DNA of 36,970 nt. Source: Actinoplanes sp. TFC3. GTDB lineage: Bacteria > Actinomycetota > Actinomycetes > Mycobacteriales > Micromonosporaceae. Positions 7,660-15,630 of this stretch are shown here, one piece after another. Under the pieces are notes generated by a model. That model was given only the letters and a program-made list of their open reading frames with translations. It was not told where the DNA came from and ran no database searches. The DNA is taken from contig NZ_LOJP01000001.1 in NCBI RefSeq assembly GCF_001553785.1, forward strand, positions 4,312,300 through 4,349,269, in the 5' to 3' direction. A program made the translations under genes and the position numbers. Within the stretch, counting starts at the first letter, position 1. Every line of letters starts with the position of its first letter.

Positions 7660-9438
7660 TTGGACACCCCCAAGAAAACCCGTTCTGTCACCGCCGCCGA
7701 GAAGAAGCAGGCCAAGGACGTCTCCCTGCGCCGCATCGGACGGCTGTTCACCGCCCACCGCCTGCAGCTCAGCGTCGTCGTGGCGATCATCGTGGCTTCC
7801 TCGATCATCTCCATGGCCTCGCCGTTCCTGCTACGCGAGGTCATCGACCACGCCCTGCCGCAGCAGAACCTCACGCTGCTGGTCTGGCTGGTCGCCGGCA
7901 TGGTCGCGGTCGCCGCGGTCACCTCGGCGCTCGGCGTGATCCAAACCTGGATCTCCACCACCGTTGGCCAGCAGGTCATGCACCGGCTGCGCACCGGCGT
8001 CTTCACCCATCTGCACCGTCAGTCGATCGCGTTCTTCACCCGCACCCGCACCGGCGAGGTCCAGTCGCGCATCACCAACGACATCGGCGGCATGCAGTCG
8101 GTGGTCACCTCGACCGCTACCTCGATCGCCTCGAACCTGACCACCGCCGTGGCCACCGCGGTCGCCATGGCCGCCCTGAGCTGGCAGTTGTCGCTGGTGT
8201 CGCTGGTCGTACTGCCGCCGGCGATCTACCTGTCGCGCCGGGTCGCGCGGATGCGCCGCGAGATCACCGCGCAGCGCCAGCGGGAGCTGGCCGACCTCAA
8301 CGTCACCGTCGAGGAAGGGCTGTCGGTCAGTGGCATTCAATTGAGCAAGACGATGGGTACGGGCGCAGCCCTCGTTTCCCGCTTCACCGCCTCGTCCCAG
8401 CGTCTCATCGACCTGGAGCTGCGCTCGGAGCTCGCCGGGCGCTGGCGGATGGCCTCGATGAGCATCATCTTCGCCGCGATCCCCGCCGTCATCTACCTCA
8501 GTGCCGGGCTGCCGTTCACCGCCGCGCACCTGAGCATCGGCACGCTGGTCGCCTTCACCTCGCTGCAGGCCGGGCTGTTCCGCCCACTGATGGGCCTGCT
8601 CGGCGTCGGCGTGTCGCTGACCAGCTCGCTGGCCCTGTTCGCGCGCATCTTCGAATACCTCGACCTGCCCGTGGACGTGGACGAACCCGCGCACCCGGCC
8701 ATCGTCGACCCGGCCGCAATCATGGGTCACCTGCGCTTCGAGGACGTCACCTTCGCCTACCCGGGCAGCGAGACCGCCGCGATCGCCGGGGTGAGCCTGG
8801 ACGTCCCGGCCGGCACGTCGCTGGCCCTGGTCGGCGAGACCGGCTCGGGCAAGAGCACCCTGGCCGCGCTGGTCGCCCGGCTCTACGACCCCGGCGCCGG
8901 GCGCGTCACCATCGACGGCATCGACGTGCGCGACCTGCGCCTGGCCGACCTGGCTGCCATCGTCGGCGTGGTCAGCCAGGAGACGTACCTGCTGCACACC
9001 ACGGTGCGCGAGAACCTGCGCTACGCCAAGCCGGACGCCACCGACGAACAGATCGAGCAGGCCGCCCGCGCCGCGCACATCCACGACCTGATCGCCGGGC
9101 TGCCCGAGGGCTACGACACCGTGGTCGGCTCGCGCGGGCATCGCTTCTCCGGCGGCGAGAAGCAGCGCATCGCTATCGCCCGCACGCTGCTGCGCAACCC
9201 GCGCATCCTGGTGCTCGACGAGGCGACCAGCGCGCTGGACAACGAGACCGAGCGGGCCGTGCAGCGCGCCTTCGACGAGCTGGCCCGGGGCCGCACCACG
9301 GTCACCATCGCGCACCGGTTGTCGACCGTACGCGACGCTGGGCAGATCGCCCTGGTGGATCACGGCCGCATCCTCGAGTCCGGCACCCACGACGCCCTGG
9401 TCGCCAACGGTGGACGCTACGCCGCGCTCGCTGCTTGA
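7660..9438 (+). CDS. ABC exporter, half-transporter (multidrug type)
   Basis: 592 residues from a TTG start at 7660, chosen because GAAGAAGG lies 6 bases before it. The same frame is open upstream only as a shadow of the MarR gene. Six helices in the N-terminal half (exporter type I fold, about residues 30-320) precede one ATPase domain. That domain has Walker A GETGSGKST near 391-399, signature FSGGEKQRIAIARTLL near 496, Walker B ILVLDEATSALD near 516 and the H-loop histidine in IAHR near 550. Such LmrA/MsbA-like proteins act as homodimers, or as heterodimers if a partner exists; no partner is adjacent. MarR control is likely from the divergent layout. Confidence 0.93.
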   Translation: MDTPKKTRSVTAAEKKQAKDVSLRRIGRLFTAHRLQLSVVVAIIVASSIISMASPFLLREVIDHALPQQNLTLLVWLVAGMVAVAAVTSALGVIQTWISTTVGQQVMHRLRTGVFTHLHRQSIAFFTRTRTGEVQSRITNDIGGMQSVVTSTATSIASNLTTAVATAVAMAALSWQLSLVSLVVLPPAIYLSRRVARMRREITAQRQRELADLNVTVEEGLSVSGIQLSKTMGTGAALVSRFTASSQRLIDLELRSELAGRWRMASMSIIFAAIPAVIYLSAGLPFTAAHLSIGTLVAFTSLQAGLFRPLMGLLGVGVSLTSSLALFARIFEYLDLPVDVDEPAHPAIVDPAAIMGHLRFEDVTFAYPGSETAAIAGVSLDVPAGTSLALVGETGSGKSTLAALVARLYDPGAGRVTIDGIDVRDLRLADLAAIVGVVSQETYLLHTTVRENLRYAKPDATDEQIEQAARAAHIHDLIAGLPEGYDTVVGSRGHRFSGGEKQRIAIARTLLRNPRILVLDEATSALDNETERAVQRAFDELARGRTTVTIAHRLSTVRDAGQIALVDHGRILESGTHDALVANGGRYAALAA

Positions 9439-9499
9439 GCAGGCGATCACAGCTCATCCATAAGAACCGCTCAGCGCGGTCACAACGCCCGGGCGGAGC

Positions 9500-10201
9500 A
9501 TGGTGAGCATGACGATGGTGACCTCGACCGCTCCCGGCAGCCCACCCGGCTGCGCGGAGCGGCCCGCCCGCATCCTGGTGGTGGACGACGAGACGTCGCT
9601 GGCCGAGCTGCTCACCCTCACCTTGAGCTATGAGGGCTGGGAGGTGCGCAACGCCCCCGACGGCACGACCGCGCTGGCCACGGCCGCCGTGTTCACCCCG
9701 GACGCGGTGCTGCTGGACATGATGCTGCCCGACATGGAAGGCACCGAGGTGCTGCGCCGGCTGCGCGCCGAGTGGCCCGGGTTGCCGGTGGTGTTCCTGA
9801 CCGCCCGCGACTCCGCCGAGGACCGCGCGGCCGGGCTGCTGGCCGGCGCCGACGCGTACGTGACCAAGCCCTTCGGCCTCGACGACATCGTCACCCGGCT
9901 GCGGGTCGTGCTGGGCGCGACGGAACCGGCCGCGCTGATCACCGCGGGAGACCTCGAACTGTCGGTGCGGGACCGCAGCGTACGCCGCGGGGGCGTGATG
10001 GTTGCGCTCTCCGGCCCCGAGTTCGAGGTGCTGCACCGGCTGATGGCCGAGCCCGGCGCCACTGTCAGCGCCGCGGACCTGGGTGCCCACCTTCCCGGTG
10101 GACACCCCGGCGTGCTCGTCCTGTGCCTCACCTCACTGCGCCGCAAACTCGGCGTCGAGATCAGCTCCGCACCGGAGGGTTACCGGCTAGCGACGCGATG
10201 A
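9500..10201 (+). CDS. Orphan OmpR-family response regulator
   Basis: 233 residues, or 230 from the ATG at 9509, which is better spaced (10 bases) from GGAG. The receiver domain is intact: acidic pair DD at 29-30, phospho-acceptor Asp73 in LLDMMLPDM, Thr101 and Lys123. The C-terminal winged helix (about 155-230) keeps LSGPEFEVLHRLM and the recognition helix ending LTSLRRKLG. The transactivation loop and wing look several residues shorter than in standard OmpR proteins. No sensor kinase follows; instead its last 15 bases overlap the 3' end of the convergent ndh gene. It may be served by a distant kinase, or its own kinase gene may have been lost. Confidence 0.9.
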   Translation: MVSMTMVTSTAPGSPPGCAERPARILVVDDETSLAELLTLTLSYEGWEVRNAPDGTTALATAAVFTPDAVLLDMMLPDMEGTEVLRRLRAEWPGLPVVFLTARDSAEDRAAGLLAGADAYVTKPFGLDDIVTRLRVVLGATEPAALITAGDLELSVRDRSVRRGGVMVALSGPEFEVLHRLMAEPGATVSAADLGAHLPGGHPGVLVLCLTSLRRKLGVEISSAPEGYRLATR

Positions 10202-11623
10202 CACGGCGGTGGTCCGCTCGGCTTCCGCCGGCGCCGCCTCGGGCAACGCCCCGTCGGCCGCGGCCTTGGCAGCCTCGGCGGCCTCCAGCGCGCGGCGACG
10301 CTCGAACGGGTCACCGTATTCGCGGATCGCCATCCGGGCGTACGACTGCTGGAAGGTGGCCACCCGCTCGGAGCGGCCCCGGCCCAGGAAGCTGACGAAC
10401 CAGTGCACCACAGCGGTGAACCTGTTCTTGAAGCCGACCAGGTAGAGCAGATGCACCGCCAGCCACATCAGCCAGCCGATGAAGCCGGACAGGTGCACCT
10501 TGCCGACGCTGGCCACCGCGTGCAACCGCGACACCGTGGCCATGCTGCCCTTGTCGAAGTACTCGAACTTCTGGCCGGTTTCCTTGTTCTTGAGCCGGCG
10601 CTTGATCTGATCCGCTGCGTGCTTGCCGCTCTGAATCGCGACCTGGGCCACCCCGGGCAGCCGGTCCAGGGCCATCATGTCGCCGACCGCGAAGATCTCC
10701 GGGTGCCCCGGCAGCGTGCAGTCCGGCTCGACCATGATGCGCCCGGCCCGGTCGGTCTGCGCCCCGGCGGCGGCCGCGAGCTTGCGGGCCAGCGGCGGTG
10801 CGGCCACCCCGGCGGCCCACATCTTGGTCATCGACTCGATGCGCTCGTGCCCGCGCTTGGTCTCCACCTCGATGCCGGTGGCGTCCACGTCGACAACCTT
10901 GGTCTCCAGCTCCACCTCGACGCCCAGCAGGTGCAGCTGGCGCAGCGCGTGGGTGGACAAGCGGTCACCGAAGGTCTTGAGCACCGCGTCGACCGCGTCG
11001 ATCAGGATGACCCGGGCCTTGCGGGTGTCGATGTGCTTGAACTGCCCGACCAGGTTGCGGTGGGCCAGCTCGGCGATCTGCCCGGCCATCTCCACGCCGG
11101 TCGGGCCGGCGCCGACGACCACGAAGGTCATCCAGCGTTCCTGCTCCGCCGGGTCGCTCTGCAGGTCGGCGATCTCGAACGCGCCGAAGATGCGCGCCCG
11201 CAGCTCGAGGGCGTCGTCGATGCTCTTCATGCCCGGCGCGTGATCGGCGAACTGGTCGTTACCGAAATACGACTGGGAGGCGCCCGCGCCCACGATCAAG
11301 GTGTCGTAATCCACCTCGTACGAGATGGAAGGTGCTTCGACCTTGACCTTCTTGGCTTCGACATCGACGTCGGTGACCCAGCCGAGCTTGACGTCGACGT
11401 TGTCCTGGCGGCGCAGGATCTCACGGATCGGCGGCGCGATCTCGCCCTCGCTCAGGATGCCGGTGGCGACCTGGTAGAGCAGGGGCTGGAACAGGTGGTA
11501 CGCCGTGCCGTTGATCAGGGTGATGTCGACGTCGGCGTTCTTGAGCGCCTTTGTCGCGAAAAGCCCGCCGAAGCCGGCCCCGACGACCACCACCCGGTGG
11601 CGGTGAGCAGTGCGTTCAGCCAT
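10187..11623 (-). CDS. ndh: Type II NADH dehydrogenase (NADH:quinone oxidoreductase)
   Basis: 478 residues from the ATG at 11623, which has a GGAGG site upstream; a start 45 bases earlier is less likely. The enzyme passes electrons from NADH to menaquinone without pumping protons. The N-terminal FAD site is VVVVGAGFGG (residues 11-20). A second dinucleotide site, VVVGAGPTGVEMAG near residue 173, binds NADH, and the FAD-contact motif AVGDMM lies near 310. The quinone-site region AIQSGKHAADQI is present. A C-terminal hydrophobic segment, FIGWLMWLAVHLLYLVGF, should anchor it to the inner face of the membrane. An Ala/Glu-rich tail ends the protein. It is divergent from the NMNAT-like/methyltransferase fusion with 52 bases between. 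Confidence 0.94.
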   Translation of the reverse strand: MAERTAHRHRVVVVGAGFGGLFATKALKNADVDITLINGTAYHLFQPLLYQVATGILSEGEIAPPIREILRRQDNVDVKLGWVTDVDVEAKKVKVEAPSISYEVDYDTLIVGAGASQSYFGNDQFADHAPGMKSIDDALELRARIFGAFEIADLQSDPAEQERWMTFVVVGAGPTGVEMAGQIAELAHRNLVGQFKHIDTRKARVILIDAVDAVLKTFGDRLSTHALRQLHLLGVEVELETKVVDVDATGIEVETKRGHERIESMTKMWAAGVAAPPLARKLAAAAGAQTDRAGRIMVEPDCTLPGHPEIFAVGDMMALDRLPGVAQVAIQSGKHAADQIKRRLKNKETGQKFEYFDKGSMATVSRLHAVASVGKVHLSGFIGWLMWLAVHLLYLVGFKNRFTAVVHWFVSFLGRGRSERVATFQQSYARMAIREYGDPFERRRALEAAEAAKAAADGALPEAAPAEAERTTAVSSRR

Positions 11624-11675
11624 TTCCGGGCCTCCGGTCCTCAGCTTGTGCTGTTCGTACGGTATCAACGGATCA

Positions 11676-13178
11676 ATGGAAACTCAGTTCGTGTTGTTCC
11701 CTGGACGCCACCATGTACTCACCCGCTTCCAGGCCGGGTACCTGGCAGCTTTCCCGGACGCAACGATCATATGGGCCGTAACGTCGGCCAATCACGCGAA
11801 CACCAAGCGCAACCCGGTGCCGTTCCACCGCCGCGAAGCCGCAATTGAGCAGCTCAGCGTGCTGAGCGGGTTGCGCTCGCTGGTCGTGCCGATCTTCGAC
11901 ACCGCCCCCACGGACCGCTTCGCCGAGGTCACGCTGAAAAACGTGACAGTTGCCACGGGCATCACGCTGACCCCGCAGAACACGGTAGTGGCGTGCTCTA
12001 CGCCACAGGTGGCCGCGCTGTACCAGAAGCTGGGATTTCGCATCGCCGGCGTCGAGGCTGAGCAGTCACCCGAGCCGGAACGACCCTGGGACGTCCTGCT
12101 GCGTCTGGCCGCCGGCGACGAGAGCTGGCGGGAGCTGGCCCATCCGGCCACCATCGACGTGTTCGACCGCTACCAGCTCACCGAGGCGGTCCGCACTGTC
12201 GTCAACGACCCGGTGGTAGGAGACGAGGGTGGTCTGACGCCGACACGCGACTACCGGACGTACGCCGAAGCATTTGCCGACGCCGCCGAGCGCAAGTGGA
12301 ACCTCGTGCGTGCCCACGTGCGGCCCGGCCGGATCGTCGACATCGGGTGCGGTGCCGCAGCGGTGCTGGAGAAGGCGGACAATGAGCCGTCCCTGCGCGA
12401 AAGCGACCTGATCGGCGTCGAAATCGCCCGTCACCTCTACGACGAGTGCGTGCACAAGAAGGCCCAGGGCATCTTCCGCAACGCCAACGTGTACTTCTAC
12501 CGCCGCAACGTGCTCGGCGGCGCGATCTTCCCACCGCGTTCTGTCGACACCACGCTGACCTTCGCGCTGACCCATGAGATCTGGTCCTATGGCGAACAGT
12601 GGTCGTCGCTGCGGGCGTTCGCGCAGGCCATCTACGACCACACCACGCCCGGCGGCGTCTGGATCAACAGCGACGTCTGCGGCCCCGACGGCAAGGACCG
12701 CCGCGTGCACCTCACGCTGAGTGCAGAAGACGGTCAAAATCCGGATACGGTACGCCCACAGCTCGCCGATCTGCCCACGACCGAGGTCGCCGAGTACGTC
12801 ACCGGCTTGTCCCGCCGAGCCCGCCTCGACCAGTTCGCCGCCGACTACCGCTTCCCCGTGCCCTACTCAAGGGTCGGCGACACCACGGTAGAAATGGCGC
12901 TGGGCGATGCGATGGACTACCTGACCCGCAAGGATTACCCGGACAACTGGCTCTCGGAGACCCAGGAACAGTTCTGCGGCCTCGAATTCGCCGACTGGAA
13001 ATCCCTGCTCACCGACATCGGCTTCGAAATCGACCCGGCCTCCCGCACAACCCGCAACGACTGGATCGTGCAGAACCGGCTGGGACCGGTGGCGTCGCTG
13101 TCGACGGTGTCGGGGGAAGCGGTGGAGTGGCCGGTGACGCACGTGTTCTTGGTGGCCCGGCGACCCCTGAACACCTGA
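11676..13178 (+). CDS. NMN-adenylyltransferase-like domain fused to a SAM-dependent methyltransferase
   Basis: 500 residues from the ATG at 11676. Residues 1-155 align along their length with archaeal NadM-type adenylyltransferases from memory of the family. The segment FPGRHHVLTRFQ matches the GRFQPxHxGH nucleotide-binding motif, and TSANHANTKRNPVPFHRRE matches the GSAQ...NPFTAGER segment. VACSTPQVAALYQKLGF matches the sugar-phosphate loop. Both catalytic signatures are degenerate: the HxGH position reads TRFQ, and the ISxTExRR position reads PWDVLLR. Residues about 195-500 are a class I methyltransferase with motif I VDIGCG near 221-226 and a C-terminal lid region. The methyl acceptor is unknown. 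No clear Shine-Dalgarno is visible, so the start could be leaderless. Confidence 0.82.
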   Translation: METQFVLFPGRHHVLTRFQAGYLAAFPDATIIWAVTSANHANTKRNPVPFHRREAAIEQLSVLSGLRSLVVPIFDTAPTDRFAEVTLKNVTVATGITLTPQNTVVACSTPQVAALYQKLGFRIAGVEAEQSPEPERPWDVLLRLAAGDESWRELAHPATIDVFDRYQLTEAVRTVVNDPVVGDEGGLTPTRDYRTYAEAFADAAERKWNLVRAHVRPGRIVDIGCGAAAVLEKADNEPSLRESDLIGVEIARHLYDECVHKKAQGIFRNANVYFYRRNVLGGAIFPPRSVDTTLTFALTHEIWSYGEQWSSLRAFAQAIYDHTTPGGVWINSDVCGPDGKDRRVHLTLSAEDGQNPDTVRPQLADLPTTEVAEYVTGLSRRARLDQFAADYRFPVPYSRVGDTTVEMALGDAMDYLTRKDYPDNWLSETQEQFCGLEFADWKSLLTDIGFEIDPASRTTRNDWIVQNRLGPVASLSTVSGEAVEWPVTHVFLVARRPLNT

Positions 13179-13262
13179 GCGCGCGGTTACGAAGGCGCGT
13201 CATCGGCATGGGCCCGTACGCCACGGATCACCGCGTTGCAACGGCTTGCGGACGCTCTCGAA

Positions 13263-14027
13263 TCACGTCAGGTGCCCGGCCGCGGCGTTCTCGCGCGCCC
13301 GCACCATCCCGGCGCCCCTCACCTCGAGCTCCACCCGCACCGGCAGGTGATCCGAGCCCACCCCCGCGGCAACCCCAGCGTTTCGAGCCATCACTCCCGG
13401 TCCGGCCAGGACGTGGTCGATCTGGGCGATCGGACGGTACGCCGGCCACGTACGCCCCCGCACCACCGGACGGTAGGGCCCGGCCAGGTACACGGTCGGC
13501 CGGCACATGTTCAGGTCACCGGCGATCACCGTGGGCACGGTGCTGTCCAGGGCTGCCAGCAGCCGGCCCAACTGGGCGGGACCGTGCGCGAGCCGGTGCG
13601 TCAGGTGAACGTCGACCACCCGCAGCAGCCCGCCGTCCTGCCCCACCGGAAGGTCCGCGATCAATGCCCGGCGGGCACCCACCACATCACCGCGCGCCGC
13701 CCCGAGCGACATCGCACTCAGCCCCCGCCACGGCACCCGGCTCATGATCGCCAGCCCCCACGCGCCGGTTTCGGTACCCGGCGCATTGCCGGCCACCCCG
13801 AGCTCGGCCAGGGAGCGGCCGGTGATCACGTTGATCTCCGCGTACGCCTGGTAGCCGCAGTCCGTGGCGGCCTGCCGGGCCAGGCTGCGCTCGCCGTCGG
13901 GACGCCAGTTCTCCTGTACGACGACGATGTCGGTGTCCAGGGCGGCGATCGCGGGCGTGACGGGGTACGGCAGGCCGTTGTGGTCCAGGCCGCAGTGCAG
14001 GTTCAGGCTGGCCAGGGTCAGGCTCAC
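13263..14027 (-). CDS. Endonuclease/exonuclease/phosphatase (EEP) family hydrolase
   Basis: 254 residues with a GTG start and GGAGG 8 bases upstream. The order of EEP motifs is complete: LASLNLHCG at the N-terminus, metal-binding Glu in VVVQENW (about residue 39), DVHLTH, the catalytic GDLN (about 170) and the C-terminal SDHLPV (about 229). This metal-dependent fold cleaves phosphodiesters in nucleic acids, phosphoinositides or sphingomyelin. No signal peptide is visible, so a cytoplasmic role is more likely. The substrate cannot be told from sequence. It is convergent with the fusion gene and stands alone. Confidence 0.87.
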   Translation of the reverse strand: MSLTLASLNLHCGLDHNGLPYPVTPAIAALDTDIVVVQENWRPDGERSLARQAATDCGYQAYAEINVITGRSLAELGVAGNAPGTETGAWGLAIMSRVPWRGLSAMSLGAARGDVVGARRALIADLPVGQDGGLLRVVDVHLTHRLAHGPAQLGRLLAALDSTVPTVIAGDLNMCRPTVYLAGPYRPVVRGRTWPAYRPIAQIDHVLAGPGVMARNAGVAAGVGSDHLPVRVELEVRGAGMVRARENAAAGHLT

Positions 14028-14111
14028 GGGGGTCGCCTCCGTCCGGGATCGCGGTTAGCTGATCTATCGGAAGCGTGCCGGGGGGACCTTTGGAAATCCC
14101 GGGTAACAGGA

Positions 14112-15578
14112 GTGTTGTCGCTGTGCTTCGGATGGCGTGGATCTGGTCTGGCGCGCTGGACGGGTGGTCGCGCTTTGGGTGCCACGTTTCAGACGCAGCC
14201 ACAGCCGGCGGGGCACGCGTTCTCCATCCCGGGCACCGAGTCGTCGCAGGCGCTCGACGTGATCAGCGACAAGATGGGCGGCGGCGGGAACACCGCCAGC
14301 GCCAAGGTCGTGTTCACCGTTCCCGTCGGCACCAAGCTGACCGACGCCGGCCCCAAGGCGGCGGTGGAGAAGGCCGTCGCCGCACTGAAGGGTGCGCCGC
14401 AGGTGGCAGCGGTCGCCGATCCGTACGAGGCAAGAACCGTCTCGCCGGACGCCCGGACCGCCTATGCGACAGTGACCTACGCGGTGAGCGCGCCGGACCT
14501 GACCGAGCAGGCGAAAGAAGCCCTGATCACGACGGGGGAAACCGCCGGGGCCGGCGGCGTCGAGGCCGAGTTCGGCGGTGACGCCACCCAGGCGGGCTCG
14601 GAGGCCGGCGCTACCGAAGGCATCGGCGTGATCGTTGCCGCGGTGGTGCTGCTGGTGACCTTCGGCGCGCTCGTGGCCGCCGGGTTGCCGCTGCTCACGG
14701 CCATGATCGGCGTGGGGGTCGGGATGGCCGGCATCCAGATCGCCACCGGCTTCTTCGACCTTTCGTCCTCCACCTCGGCGCTGGCCACGATGCTGGGTCT
14801 GGCCGTGGGCATCGACTACGCGCTGTTCATCGTGTCGCGCTACCGCCACGAGCTGACCGAGGGCCGCGACGGGGAGGAAGCCGCCGCCCGCGCGGTGGGC
14901 ACGGCCGGTTCCGCTGTGGTGTTCGCCGGGTTGACGGTCATCATCGCGCTCGCCGCGCTGGCGGTGGTCGGCATCCCGTTCCTGGCGGCGATGGGCTTCG
15001 CCGCTGCGGGAACGGTGGCTGTGGCCGTACTCATCAATCTTTCGCTGTTGCCCGCTCTGCTCGGCTTTGCCGGACGCAAGATCCTGCCCAAGACGCAGCG
15101 CCACGCCCCCGGCAAGCATGAACGCGTCGCGCAAACGCCGTTCGGTGAGCGCTGGGCACGCTGGGTTCTCAAGTACCGCGTGCTCGCGCTGATCGTGGCG
15201 GTCGCGGCGATCGGGGTCGTGGCAATCCCGGCCACGGACCTGCACCTGGCGCTGCCGGATGACAGCACGGCGGCCGAGGATTCCACCCAGCGCAAGGCGT
15301 ACGACCAGCTCTCCGCGGGCTTCGGCGCCGGCTTCATCCTGGCCGACGACTCGATCATCAAGTCGCTGGGCTTCGCGCTGGCGTTCGGCGTGGCGGTGGA
15401 CGCGTTCATCGTGCGGATGACCATCGTGCCGGCCGTGCTGTCGCTGGTCGGCCGGGCGGCGTGGTGGCTGCCCCGCTGGCTCGGCAAACTGCTGCCCAAC
15501 GTCGACGTCGAAGGCGAGCAGCTCACCAAGAACCTCGGCACCGGACCGGCCGAGGACCGCGAGTTGCAGCACGTCTAG
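14112..15578 (+). pseudogene. Decayed MMPL-family exporter with N-terminal loss and internal deletion
   Basis: The readable frame encodes about 488 residues against 722 for the intact relative at 4358-6526. The part from IPGTESSQALD to GFGAGF matches the first extracellular domain and first helix cluster, including LGLAVGIDYALFIVSRYR. The text then jumps, in frame at about 15327-15335, to ILADDSIIKSLGFALAFG, which in the intact protein comes about 232 residues later. So the second extracellular domain and several helices are gone. The first membrane helix is also missing: the sequence before ATFQTQP is not hydrophobic, and a GTG at 14112 is only a nominal start. The C-terminus is intact (NVDVEGEQL). 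Such a protein is unlikely to transport. Confidence 0.85.
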
Positions 15579-15586
15579 CACCACTG

Positions 15587-15628
15587 GTTGCCAGCCATCG
15601 TTCGCTCTACGGGACGACGGCTGGCAAC
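15587..15628. terminator. Bidirectional terminator between MMPL remnant and amylopullulanase
   Basis: A 15-bp inverted repeat with one mismatch (GTTGCCAGCCATCGT at 15587-15601 against 15614-15628) has a 12-base loop. It fills the 52-base gap between two convergent genes, so it probably ends transcription from both sides. Confidence 0.8.
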
Positions 15629-15630
15629 TG

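Noticed and set aside
13236..14111. Upstream extension of the MMPL remnant frame to 13236
   Set aside because: This part is antisense to the EEP hydrolase gene and has no transporter sequence. The recognisable MMPL text begins only near 14185.
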